Source: Gammaproteobacteria bacterium (GTDB taxonomy: Bacteria > Pseudomonadota > Gammaproteobacteria > Pseudomonadales > GM7GCV1). From it: 15,757 nucleotides of DNA. The stretch is taken from NCBI GenBank assembly GCA_030830945.1, contig JAURLY010000099.1:1-15757 (forward strand). Direction: 5' to 3'. Position 1 is the stretch's first letter, and every line of letters begins with the position of its first letter. The position numbers and the translations under genes are program-made. Positions 8,225 to 14,823 of the stretch are shown here, one piece after another. The notes under the pieces are model-generated. The model ran no database searches. It was not told the origin of the DNA and saw only the letters and a program-made list of their open reading frames with translations.

Positions 8225-8865
8225 TTTAAGAATCGTTTTATAATTCTAAGCCCAACTTCTCCGCTCTTTTCAGGATGAAATTGGCAGCCGATAATATTGT
8301 TTCGGCAAATTGTTGCTGCAATTCGAATACCGCCATAGTTACAATCCGCTAATCTGTTATCCGGATTGTCCGTTCTCGCCATAAATGAATGTACGAAGTA
8401 AGCGGTCTCTCCTTTTTCTATATCTTGCATTACTGAACCTGACCAATTACTTTTAGACTCGGAAGGAATTAGCTCGTTCCAGCCAATATGCGGAATCTTA
8501 TGAGGATTTCCATCAGTAGAAACATTTGGAACCGGTACAACTCTGCCAGGGATTAAGCCCAAACCTTTTGTAAGACCGAACTCTTCGCTCTCATCAAGTA
8601 ACATCTGCATACCTAAGCAAATTCCTAATAGAGGGGTATTTCGAGATGCCAGATCAAGCAATATACTGTCTAGATCACGAGCTTTAAGTTCTTTCATGCC
8701 ATCTGCGAACGCACCCACTCCTGGAAGGACAACTCGATCTGCATCAAAAATACTATTCGACTTATTAGTTAACGAAACTTTCGCGCCGCAAAACTCAAAG
8801 ATCTTGCACACGCTTAACAGATTCCCTATTCCGTAATCTATTACTGCTACTTTGATTTTATTCAA
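8221..8865 (-). CDS. hisH: HisH-like glutamine amidotransferase subunit (ammonia source for sugar amidination)
   Basis: A 214-residue class I glutamine amidotransferase that releases ammonia from glutamine. The triad is intact: C83 in GICLGMQ, with H197 and E199 in CQFHPEKSG. IDYGIGNL at 9-16, LPGVGAF at 47-53 and YFVHSF at 156-161 are standard HisH landmarks. It is a paralogue rather than the histidine-operon gene: no other his gene is here, and it sits beside a sugar amidotransferase, as in the Pseudomonas wbpG-hisH2-hisF2 and Legionella LPS loci. Expected partner: the HisF-like protein next door. The start is TTG at 8865, eight bases inside the end of hisF; no ATG lies near, and the first strand begins straight after it. 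Confidence 0.9.
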   Translation of the reverse strand: MNKIKVAVIDYGIGNLLSVCKIFEFCGAKVSLTNKSNSIFDADRVVLPGVGAFADGMKELKARDLDSILLDLASRNTPLLGICLGMQMLLDESEEFGLTKGLGLIPGRVVPVPNVSTDGNPHKIPHIGWNELIPSESKSNWSGSVMQDIEKGETAYFVHSFMARTDNPDNRLADCNYGGIRIAATICRNNIIGCQFHPEKSGEVGLRIIKRFLN

Positions 8866-9622
8866 ATTTTCTGACTTTGATATTGCTTTCTAGTGCCGTC
8901 TTTCTGATTTCAGCAATCGAATATCTTCCATAATGTAGTATGTCAGCCATCGCCACTGCGTCAGCTTGTCCGTTTTGAACAACATCCACTAAATCAGTTG
9001 GCTTGCCCATTCCGCCACTTGCAATTACCGGAATACTTACGCTATCAGATACCATTTTTGTAAGTTCAATATCATAACCTTTTCGTGTTCCTTCCATGTC
9101 AATAGATGTTAATAAAATTTCACCTGCGCCCAAGTCAACACCCTTTTTTGCCCATGCAAGTACATCAAGGTTGCTATGCTCTCTACCACAATCTGTATAT
9201 ACTTCCCAATGATCCTTACCTTGTTTTTTGGCTTCAATCGATAGAACTATACATTGCGAACCATATTTTTTAGCAACCTCGCTGATTAGTTTTGGCGACC
9301 TTACAGCCGCAGTATTAATCGCAACTTTATCCGCGCCCGCCTGTAGTAGATCTCTCACGTCATCGACACTTCGTATACCGCCACCAACAGTCATTGGAAT
9401 AAATATGTTATGAGCTGTCTTAGCTACTATCTCAGGCAATTTACTTCTTCCATAAAGACTCGCTACTGCATCCATATACAAAATTTCATCAGCGCCCTCT
9501 GAATAATATTTTCTAGCATATTCTTCCGGGTTGCCGATAACACGAAGTCCTTCAAAGTGAACTCCTTTTATAAGGTTAGCTCCTTTTATATCAAGACGAG
9601 CCAAAAGGCGAATATTCTTCAA
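8858..9622 (-). CDS. hisF: HisF-like TIM-barrel partner of HisH (probable ammonia conduit to the sugar amidotransferase)
   Basis: A 254-residue HisF-type beta/alpha barrel. In the histidine pathway HisF uses ammonia from HisH to make imidazole-glycerol phosphate. Here D11 and K19 are kept, as are the phosphate-binding GGGIRSVDD (80-88) and ASGGMG (201-206) loops and LTSIDMEGT (171-179). The ammonia-gate and HisH-interface residues R5, E46, D98 and K99 are also present. The catalytic Asp130 of classical HisF is Glu at 130 (codon 9233-9235), and the usual CLDV reads RLDI. This suggests that the HisH-binding tunnel is retained while cyclase activity may be lost or changed. The start is TTG at 9622; this numbering aligns residue for residue with HisF at 5, 11, 46 and 98, which supports the start. 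Confidence 0.9.
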   Translation of the reverse strand: MKNIRLLARLDIKGANLIKGVHFEGLRVIGNPEEYARKYYSEGADEILYMDAVASLYGRSKLPEIVAKTAHNIFIPMTVGGGIRSVDDVRDLLQAGADKVAINTAAVRSPKLISEVAKKYGSQCIVLSIEAKKQGKDHWEVYTDCGREHSNLDVLAWAKKGVDLGAGEILLTSIDMEGTRKGYDIELTKMVSDSVSIPVIASGGMGKPTDLVDVVQNGQADAVAMADILHYGRYSIAEIRKTALESNIKVRKFE

Positions 9623-9631
9623 ATGTCTTTA

Positions 9632-10951
9632 TTATTTATTATGCCAAACTGCATGCCGTAATTCCCATTGAGAATCTTTATATTTCCAAAGATGTGGCGA
9701 ACGGAAATTATCAGTCAGCAAATTAAAGTATTCCAGACTCATGATGGGTTGTTCAAACATCTGGGCAGCGATAGGAAAATCGTCTTTCTCTAAACTAAGA
9801 TAGGTAAGCAGTTCATCTATAAAACGAGATGGAAATTCATTATCAAATCTTTTAACCAATGCAACACCTTCATCACGCTCTATATCTCCCGACCGTATTT
9901 CTTGTGCAGCATCGTAGCTTGCTCTCCCGATGCCAAATTTAATACCTGTAGTAAAGTAGTGAAGATCATCAATACGATCATCAATACTATTATATTTTGA
10001 ATATGTTCCTGGCGTTCGCTCAGGTGACGCCTTAAATCCTGCATTATCGACTGCATAATAATAGCAATTCTGTGGATGCCATTTAAGGTAATACCCCAAA
10101 TAATGTACTTCTATATTTTTCTCTAGAATCTGTTGAGGATTTGCGGGGAGATATGGTTGCAAATCATTTTGATCTACACCAAATTCGGATTTCAGATCAG
10201 AAACCGATACGCCCCCCAAGTATATCTGTGATTTATCCTCTGATGTAAAATACGACCAGTCACGTATAGCTGAATCTGTATCTTTGATTGGGTTTCCATA
10301 TTCAGACTCATTTTCACCATAAAAAACTAGGGGAATGTCAAATAATAGAGCCATCTTAGGAGCCAATGCTTTCTGGCCAAACATAAATGCCTGAAAAGGA
10401 TGAAAAAGCAGCTCGGTTGATAGTCTTGTAAGTAAGCGATGAATACGTCCATTTGGTGTCATTAAATAATTGTCATGGCCCGAATGAATCCATGATTGAA
10501 AGTTTTTCCATCCCCAATCTGTATAAATATGAGGAGCCCAGGTTACGGTAAGCGGATGCATCCCATATTTCGTCTTCAGTACATGGGAAGCGTATATACT
10601 GTCCTTACCACCAGAACCTGGAACTATACAATCGTAAGATCCATTAGATTTTCTATGTTTAGCACAAAGATCTATTAGTTGTCTTTCACGATCATCCCAG
10701 TCAATTAAATTGTTTTTTCTTTCTGCGAACCTACAAGCATCGCAAACTCCTTCATCGTCAAAATTGATTGTATTTTTTTTTGAATCTTGAGTATGTTTGT
10801 ATTCAACGGCAGAATTTGGCCTTTGATTAGATATCACGCATTTTTTGCAAAATTTGACTTCAGAAGGCAATCCATAAAGAACTTTTCTTGAATCGATATT
10901 TTCTGAAAACTGAATTTTATCTACTGGCTTTGGTTCTCTGATCAAATCCAT
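9632..10951 (-). CDS. N-acetyl sugar amidotransferase (WbpG/PseA/PtmG family)
   Basis: A 439-residue PP-loop ATPase that activates the carbonyl of an N-acetyl group on a sugar with ATP and replaces its oxygen with ammonia, giving an acetamidino group. Two cysteine pairs, C35-x2-C38 and C70-x2-C73, form a probable zinc site, and the ATP-binding PP-loop PGSGGKDS is at 111-118. This order (Cys pairs, then PP-loop) is the family hallmark. Known relatives are WbpG (ManNAc3NAmA, P. aeruginosa), PseA (Pse5Am7Ac) and the Legionella LPS homologue. HisF and HisH follow directly and should feed it ammonia. Start: ATG at 10951, with AAGGA seven bases upstream; an in-frame TTG directly before it would be only four bases from that site. 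The gene ends in tandem stops (TAATAA). Confidence 0.9.
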   Translation of the reverse strand: MDLIREPKPVDKIQFSENIDSRKVLYGLPSEVKFCKKCVISNQRPNSAVEYKHTQDSKKNTINFDDEGVCDACRFAERKNNLIDWDDRERQLIDLCAKHRKSNGSYDCIVPGSGGKDSIYASHVLKTKYGMHPLTVTWAPHIYTDWGWKNFQSWIHSGHDNYLMTPNGRIHRLLTRLSTELLFHPFQAFMFGQKALAPKMALLFDIPLVFYGENESEYGNPIKDTDSAIRDWSYFTSEDKSQIYLGGVSVSDLKSEFGVDQNDLQPYLPANPQQILEKNIEVHYLGYYLKWHPQNCYYYAVDNAGFKASPERTPGTYSKYNSIDDRIDDLHYFTTGIKFGIGRASYDAAQEIRSGDIERDEGVALVKRFDNEFPSRFIDELLTYLSLEKDDFPIAAQMFEQPIMSLEYFNLLTDNFRSPHLWKYKDSQWELRHAVWHNK

Positions 10952-10958
10952 CAAATTA

Positions 10959-10963
10959 TCCTT
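10959..10963 (-). promoter_or_regulatory. Ribosome-binding site of the amidotransferase gene
   Basis: AAGGA on the minus strand, seven bases before the ATG at 10951 and four before the alternative TTG at 10954. The spacing favours the ATG. Confidence 0.55.
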
Positions 10964-10972
10964 AAATTGAGA

Positions 10973-12016
10973 TTATACGGACAAGATTTTCTGCAAATCA
11001 TCAGGCCTTCCGACATCAAGCCATGGTTCATGCATAGGGTAAGCTACAATATTTTCTTCCTTTGCTCTTAATCGTTCAAACAGAACTGGCATATCACAAT
11101 GATCATTATAAGATAAGTACGGTAATACTCTTGGGGATAAAACGTAAACGCCAGCATTGATAAGACTACGGGAGATGGGCTTTTCTTCTAGTCCGATAAT
11201 TCGGACCCCATCAGTATGCACTACTCCAAATGGATGCTGCCACTCGTGTACCTTAACTGCCATAGTTGCTGCAGCTTGACATCGACTATGAAATTCAAGA
11301 ATTTCTCTGTAGCTTATGTCCGTTATTACATCACCATTAGTTACAAGCATTGGAGATTGAATATCAAAGTTGATCAGACTCAAAGCACCTGCTGTACCTA
11401 GTGGAAGATCTTCTCGCAAGTAATTAATATTTACATCAAACAACTCACCATTGCCAAAATATTCTTCAATAACATCTCCAAGATGATGAATTGCTAATAT
11501 TATTTGATCAAATCCCTCTTTGCGAATTTTCCTTATAATATGCTCAAGCATGGGTACACCCGCGATCTTCACCATCGGCTTAGGGCAGTTTTCCGTGTGA
11601 GGCATTAATCGCGTTCCCAGTCCACCAGCCATAATAACAACAATGTTTTCTTTTATGGGCTGAGTTGTCATCTCGTCCCATAAATGTAGACCAACGACTT
11701 CTTGCTGCTCATTCACTATCGGAATTTGTTGGATTTTATTCACAAGCATTAATTGCAATACCATCTCTCTAGACATGGTCGAAGGTGATACCAATGCGTT
11801 CCGATTAATAATTTTATGAATGGAGCTTTTAATATCCAACCCTTTTAAAAGCCCCCTTCGTATATCTCCATCTGAAATTGTTCCTATAAACTTATTTTTT
11901 TTATCCACTATTAAAACTATCTTAATTCCACACTCATTTAGATTCTGAATAACATTCTCCATGAATGAATTTTCTGGCATTATTGCTTTTTGCCAATTTT
12001 TGCTACAAATACTCAT
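10973..12016 (-). CDS. ptmE: CBS-domain sugar-1-phosphate nucleotidyltransferase (PtmE type)
   Basis: A 347-residue fusion of two CBS repeats (about 15-70 and 75-118) with a nucleotidyltransferase (about 123-347). The NTP-binding signature MAGGLGTRLMPHTENCPKPM is at 129-148, GTAGAL at 207-212, and NGDV at 227-230 holds the metal-binding Asp. In Campylobacter PtmE is a glucosamine-1-phosphate guanylyltransferase that commits sugar to the GDP-linked legionaminic acid route; the same CBS-transferase layout is the main reason to expect a GDP rather than UDP pathway here. CBS pairs commonly bind adenine nucleotides, so allosteric control is plausible but unproven. ATG at 12016 overlaps the NeuC stop by four bases (ATGA). 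Mannose-1-phosphate guanylyltransferase activity cannot be excluded by sequence alone. Confidence 0.87.
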   Translation of the reverse strand: MSICSKNWQKAIMPENSFMENVIQNLNECGIKIVLIVDKKNKFIGTISDGDIRRGLLKGLDIKSSIHKIINRNALVSPSTMSREMVLQLMLVNKIQQIPIVNEQQEVVGLHLWDEMTTQPIKENIVVIMAGGLGTRLMPHTENCPKPMVKIAGVPMLEHIIRKIRKEGFDQIILAIHHLGDVIEEYFGNGELFDVNINYLREDLPLGTAGALSLINFDIQSPMLVTNGDVITDISYREILEFHSRCQAAATMAVKVHEWQHPFGVVHTDGVRIIGLEEKPISRSLINAGVYVLSPRVLPYLSYNDHCDMPVLFERLRAKEENIVAYPMHEPWLDVGRPDDLQKILSV

Positions 12017-13194
12017 ATATTTCTTCTTTGAAGCTGGTCGGGAAAATCATAAAATTTTTTCTCTAAGATATTCACGAGCGATATTTTCCGTAGAATATTA
12101 ACAATATTCTCACTTGCTTTTTTTTGACCATACGGATTAGTTACACTAGGAAGTTTTTCCTGGAAATTTTTTGAATACATAATCTTTATCGCACTAGAAA
12201 TTTCTCTTTCCTTTGCCTCACAATTTATAACGCTACTTGCGAGGACTCTCCCCTTCTGGCGTGATCCAATATTGATTGTTCCTTTTCTGAAGCTTGGAAC
12301 TTCTAATATTCCACTTGAAGAATTACCAACAACTCCATCAACCTGCGCCACACAAGAAAAATAGCGTAATTGTCCTAAAGACTTAAAACTATAAGCATTT
12401 GACCTATTCCTGATAAATGCATTTATTTCTTCGATAATTTCTTCACAATTAGTGTCAGCATTAGGTAGAGTGAAAATCAAACCGGTGTTTTTTAATTTTT
12501 TTAGCGAAGATAAGAGTTCTTTGAACTGAAATAAGCTTTTTTGATATTGCAATGTCACAGGGTGGAAGGTTATTAGAAGATTTTTCTTGTCGAATTTGAT
12601 TCCCAATTGAGCTTCCAGCTCAGACCTTCCTAACAGTTTTAAATTACGTATACTGTCGCTTGCCAGACCTCCTACATTAAAGACATTGACTGGCTGCTCT
12701 CCCAGCTGAATTACCCTTTTTTTATACTCTTCAGTAGCAACAAAATGAATATGTGACATCTTAGTAATAGCATGTCGTAATGATTCGTCGAATGCACCTT
12801 CGGTTACTTCACCGCCATGAATATGAGCAACCGGGACACAGGAAATTAGTGCAGCTGAAGCTGCTGCGAAAATTTCATACCGATCACCTAACAGAAGTAT
12901 TAAATCTGGCTCCAACCGCTCAATCGCCTCCGCAAATCCAGTAATCCCAACTCCGATTGATTTAGATATATCTCTTGGTTTATGCGAATCAGTTATGTTA
13001 TCAACCTTATGGTCGATCTTGAAACCATCATTTTCAATCTCTTTATACGTAAGACCAAATTGACTAGATAAATGCATACCTGTAACAATTATTTGAAGCT
13101 GGAAAGCATCATCCTTCGCGATTCCATCGATTACCCAACGCAGCAATCCGTATTCAGCTCGAGAACCTGTGACAACACATACCTTACCTTTCAT
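12013..13194 (-). CDS. legG: Hydrolysing nucleotide-sugar 2-epimerase (LegG/NeuC type)
   Basis: A 393-residue GT-B-fold 2-epimerase that inverts C2 and removes the nucleotide, releasing the free hexose for condensation by the synthase. GSRAEYG at 10-16, GDRYE at 103-107 and HIHGGEVTEGAFDESLRHA at 124-142 are the NeuC-type signatures, and VGNSSSGILEVPSF with GSRQKGR further on forms the nucleotide-binding part. In this gene set the substrate is more likely GDP-2,4-diacetamido-2,4,6-trideoxy-glucose (LegG) than UDP-GlcNAc (NeuC), because LegC- and LegH-type genes precede it; the sequence does not settle this. ATG at 13194 overlaps the synthase stop by four bases. No strong ribosome-binding site is seen, in line with coupled translation. 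Confidence 0.9.
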   Translation of the reverse strand: MKGKVCVVTGSRAEYGLLRWVIDGIAKDDAFQLQIIVTGMHLSSQFGLTYKEIENDGFKIDHKVDNITDSHKPRDISKSIGVGITGFAEAIERLEPDLILLLGDRYEIFAAASAALISCVPVAHIHGGEVTEGAFDESLRHAITKMSHIHFVATEEYKKRVIQLGEQPVNVFNVGGLASDSIRNLKLLGRSELEAQLGIKFDKKNLLITFHPVTLQYQKSLFQFKELLSSLKKLKNTGLIFTLPNADTNCEEIIEEINAFIRNRSNAYSFKSLGQLRYFSCVAQVDGVVGNSSSGILEVPSFRKGTINIGSRQKGRVLASSVINCEAKEREISSAIKIMYSKNFQEKLPSVTNPYGQKKASENIVNILRKISLVNILEKKFYDFPDQLQRRNI

Positions 13195-14195
13195 ATAGTA
13201 ATAATTTGGTCAGGCTCAAAATCTGACACTGCTTTGCGGCCTACTATTTCTTCCCATTTCATTGGTGATATGCCCGACCCCGGTCTTTTAACGGTAAGGT
13301 TGTTTTCTGTTAAAAACTCACCCTTTTTAATAAAATTCTTCGCTACTATAGATTTTCTTACTAGTAGTTGGTTTTTCATCTCACTTTTTGAAGGTATTTT
13401 TTGTCCATCTCCTAAAGCTTTTGAAATCAGTCTAATTGCAGAAATCATTTTCGCTAATTCTTCCGGCTCCAGGCTCGATTTATGGTCAGGACCAGGTAGA
13501 TCTCTGGAAATTGTGAAATGCTTTTCTATCACTGAGGCACCTAGTGCTGTTGCAGCAATCGCAACTTCTATACCGGTAGTATGGTCTGAGTAACCTACTT
13601 TCACTCCGAGCTCATTTTCTATTGTCTTCATTGCCAATAAATTTACTTCCTCAATTGGGCATGGGTATGCGGTTGTGGTATGCAGCACTACAATGTCTTT
13701 TTTCCTTGTCCCAGCTTCAACAAGCAGTTCTAGCGCTGCTGCGACCTCATTCATAGTAGACATACCAGTGGAAATGATTATTTTTTTCCCGAGTGACCCT
13801 ACATGTCTTAGATAGGGAAGATTAGTAATTTCTCCACTCGGCAGTTTGAAAATTTTAAGACCGAGAGTATGCAATAAATTTATACTTTTATGATCAAATG
13901 GCGTAGAAAGAAACTGGATATTTCTTTCTTTACAATAGTCCATAAGCACTACGTGATCATCGGCACTAAGTTCTAGTTTTTTTAACATTTCCAGCTGGGT
14001 ATTTTCTTTAGAACTAATTTTTTGGTATTCAGCCTTTTCAGCATATTTTGTTGCCAGTAGACTTGCATTGAAAGTTTGAAACTTTACTGCATCGGCTTTC
14101 GCTTCTACAGCGATTTGAATCAATCGTTTAGCTTGTTCCAAATCGCCATTATGATTCACACCTGCTTCAGCTATTACGAAAACTTTCCCACTCAT
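13191..14195 (-). CDS. legI: Nonulosonic acid synthase (LegI/NeuB family)
   Basis: A 334-residue synthase that condenses a six-carbon sugar with phosphoenolpyruvate. The TIM-barrel part starts with VIAEAGVNHNGDL (7-19) and AVKFQTF (36-42); H205 in GYSDHTTG and H226 in IEKHFT are the metal ligands by analogy with meningococcal NeuB; GPDHKSSLEP at 235-244 is the substrate loop. A C-terminal SAF/antifreeze-like domain covers about 275-334. The open frame extends 11 codons upstream to 14228, inside the acetyltransferase gene, but the ATG at 14195 is the natural family start and lies one base after that gene's TGA (TGATATG), so translation is probably coupled. Assignment to legionaminic rather than neuraminic acid rests on the LegC and LegH neighbours. 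Confidence 0.92.
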   Translation of the reverse strand: MSGKVFVIAEAGVNHNGDLEQAKRLIQIAVEAKADAVKFQTFNASLLATKYAEKAEYQKISSKENTQLEMLKKLELSADDHVVLMDYCKERNIQFLSTPFDHKSINLLHTLGLKIFKLPSGEITNLPYLRHVGSLGKKIIISTGMSTMNEVAAALELLVEAGTRKKDIVVLHTTTAYPCPIEEVNLLAMKTIENELGVKVGYSDHTTGIEVAIAATALGASVIEKHFTISRDLPGPDHKSSLEPEELAKMISAIRLISKALGDGQKIPSKSEMKNQLLVRKSIVAKNFIKKGEFLTENNLTVKRPGSGISPMKWEEIVGRKAVSDFEPDQIITI

Positions 14196-14196
14196 A

Positions 14197-14811
14197 TCAT
14201 TTATTAGATATATAACTTGAAAAGTCATCCATGTTCTTCAAAACATGAGCTCCCATACCAATTAGGCAGCCGTCTCCGATTGATGTGCCTTCCCTGATAA
14301 TGCTGCCACTACCAATAAAATTCGCATCTCCTACAGAAACATCCCCATTCAATATAGCGCCGGTCGAAATATGGCAATGGTCCCCAACGAGCACATTATG
14401 TTCTAGTAAGGCACTGGAATTGATGATGCAGTTATCGCCCACTTGCACTCCGGCATTCACAACTGCTCCGGGCATGACTATCGTGCCACGGCCTAGACTG
14501 GCCCGCGGGGAAACATAGGCGCTAGGAGATACCAGTACGGGAAATCTGTAGCCGCATCCGCTTGCTAGTTCAAAGAGAGCGATTCGCTTGTTTGCTGACC
14601 TTATCTGGCCGACTGCAATAAGCGCGTTCGGACATTTATCAAGGATCTCCGGCAAATTCGAATCACTTCCCAGCACCTTGTAACCGTGCAGAACCAATCC
14701 TTTTTCATGGTCTTGCCCGATCAAGCCATAAACCGAGAAGATTGTTTCCTGCTCTATGACATCTATGCAGGATAACGCATGTCCTCCAGCACCGATCAGT
14801 AGGATTTCCAT
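14197..14811 (-). CDS. legH: NeuD/PglD-type sugar N-acetyltransferase (LegH candidate)
   Basis: A 204-residue acetyltransferase with a Rossmann-like N-terminus (LLIGAGGHA at 4-12) and a left-handed beta-helix from about residue 98 to 192. H138 in SSALLEHNVLVGDH matches the catalytic His of PglD, which acetylates the 4-amino group of the UDP-sugar in bacillosamine synthesis. Directly after a LegC-type aminotransferase, the expected reaction is acetylation of the new 4-amino group to give the 2,4-diacetamido sugar (LegH). NeuD of sialic acid loci belongs to the same family, so O-acetylation is an alternative. The ATG at 14811 is 12 bases after the aminotransferase stop. GC content is clearly higher than in the synthase gene that follows. 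Confidence 0.87.
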   Translation of the reverse strand: MEILLIGAGGHALSCIDVIEQETIFSVYGLIGQDHEKGLVLHGYKVLGSDSNLPEILDKCPNALIAVGQIRSANKRIALFELASGCGYRFPVLVSPSAYVSPRASLGRGTIVMPGAVVNAGVQVGDNCIINSSALLEHNVLVGDHCHISTGAILNGDVSVGDANFIGSGSIIREGTSIGDGCLIGMGAHVLKNMDDFSSYISNK

Positions 14812-14823
14812 GACAGAATTCGG

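Larger units (their letters stand above)
5900..14195. other. AT-rich block relative to both flanks
   Basis: Line-by-line hand counts put this stretch mostly at about 30-42% GC, while the flanks (4640-5880 and 14220-15757) run near 47-55%, with single lines above 60%. The right edge falls at the acetyltransferase/synthase gene junction; the left edge is more gradual and lies inside the carbamoyltransferase gene. The block holds the synthase, 2-epimerase, PtmE, amidotransferase, HisF, HisH, PtmF and CMP-synthetase genes, and all four TTG-started genes. A different history from the flanks, such as cassette exchange, would explain it. The edges are estimates made by eye. Confidence 0.6.

Noticed and set aside
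8221..9622. HisH and HisF as part of histidine biosynthesis
   Set aside because: No other his gene is present, the catalytic Asp130 of HisF is replaced, and both sit directly after a sugar amidotransferase, as in known LPS loci.
13072..13593. 173-codon open frame on the plus strand
   Set aside because: It runs antisense across the 2-epimerase/synthase junction, and both of those genes have full conserved motifs. No sign of coding.
12013..14195. Simple sialic acid (Neu5Ac) locus
   Set aside because: NeuB and NeuC types alone would allow it, but the LegC aminotransferase, the LegH-type acetyltransferase and the PtmE, PtmF and PtmA types point to a 5,7-diamino nonulosonic acid.
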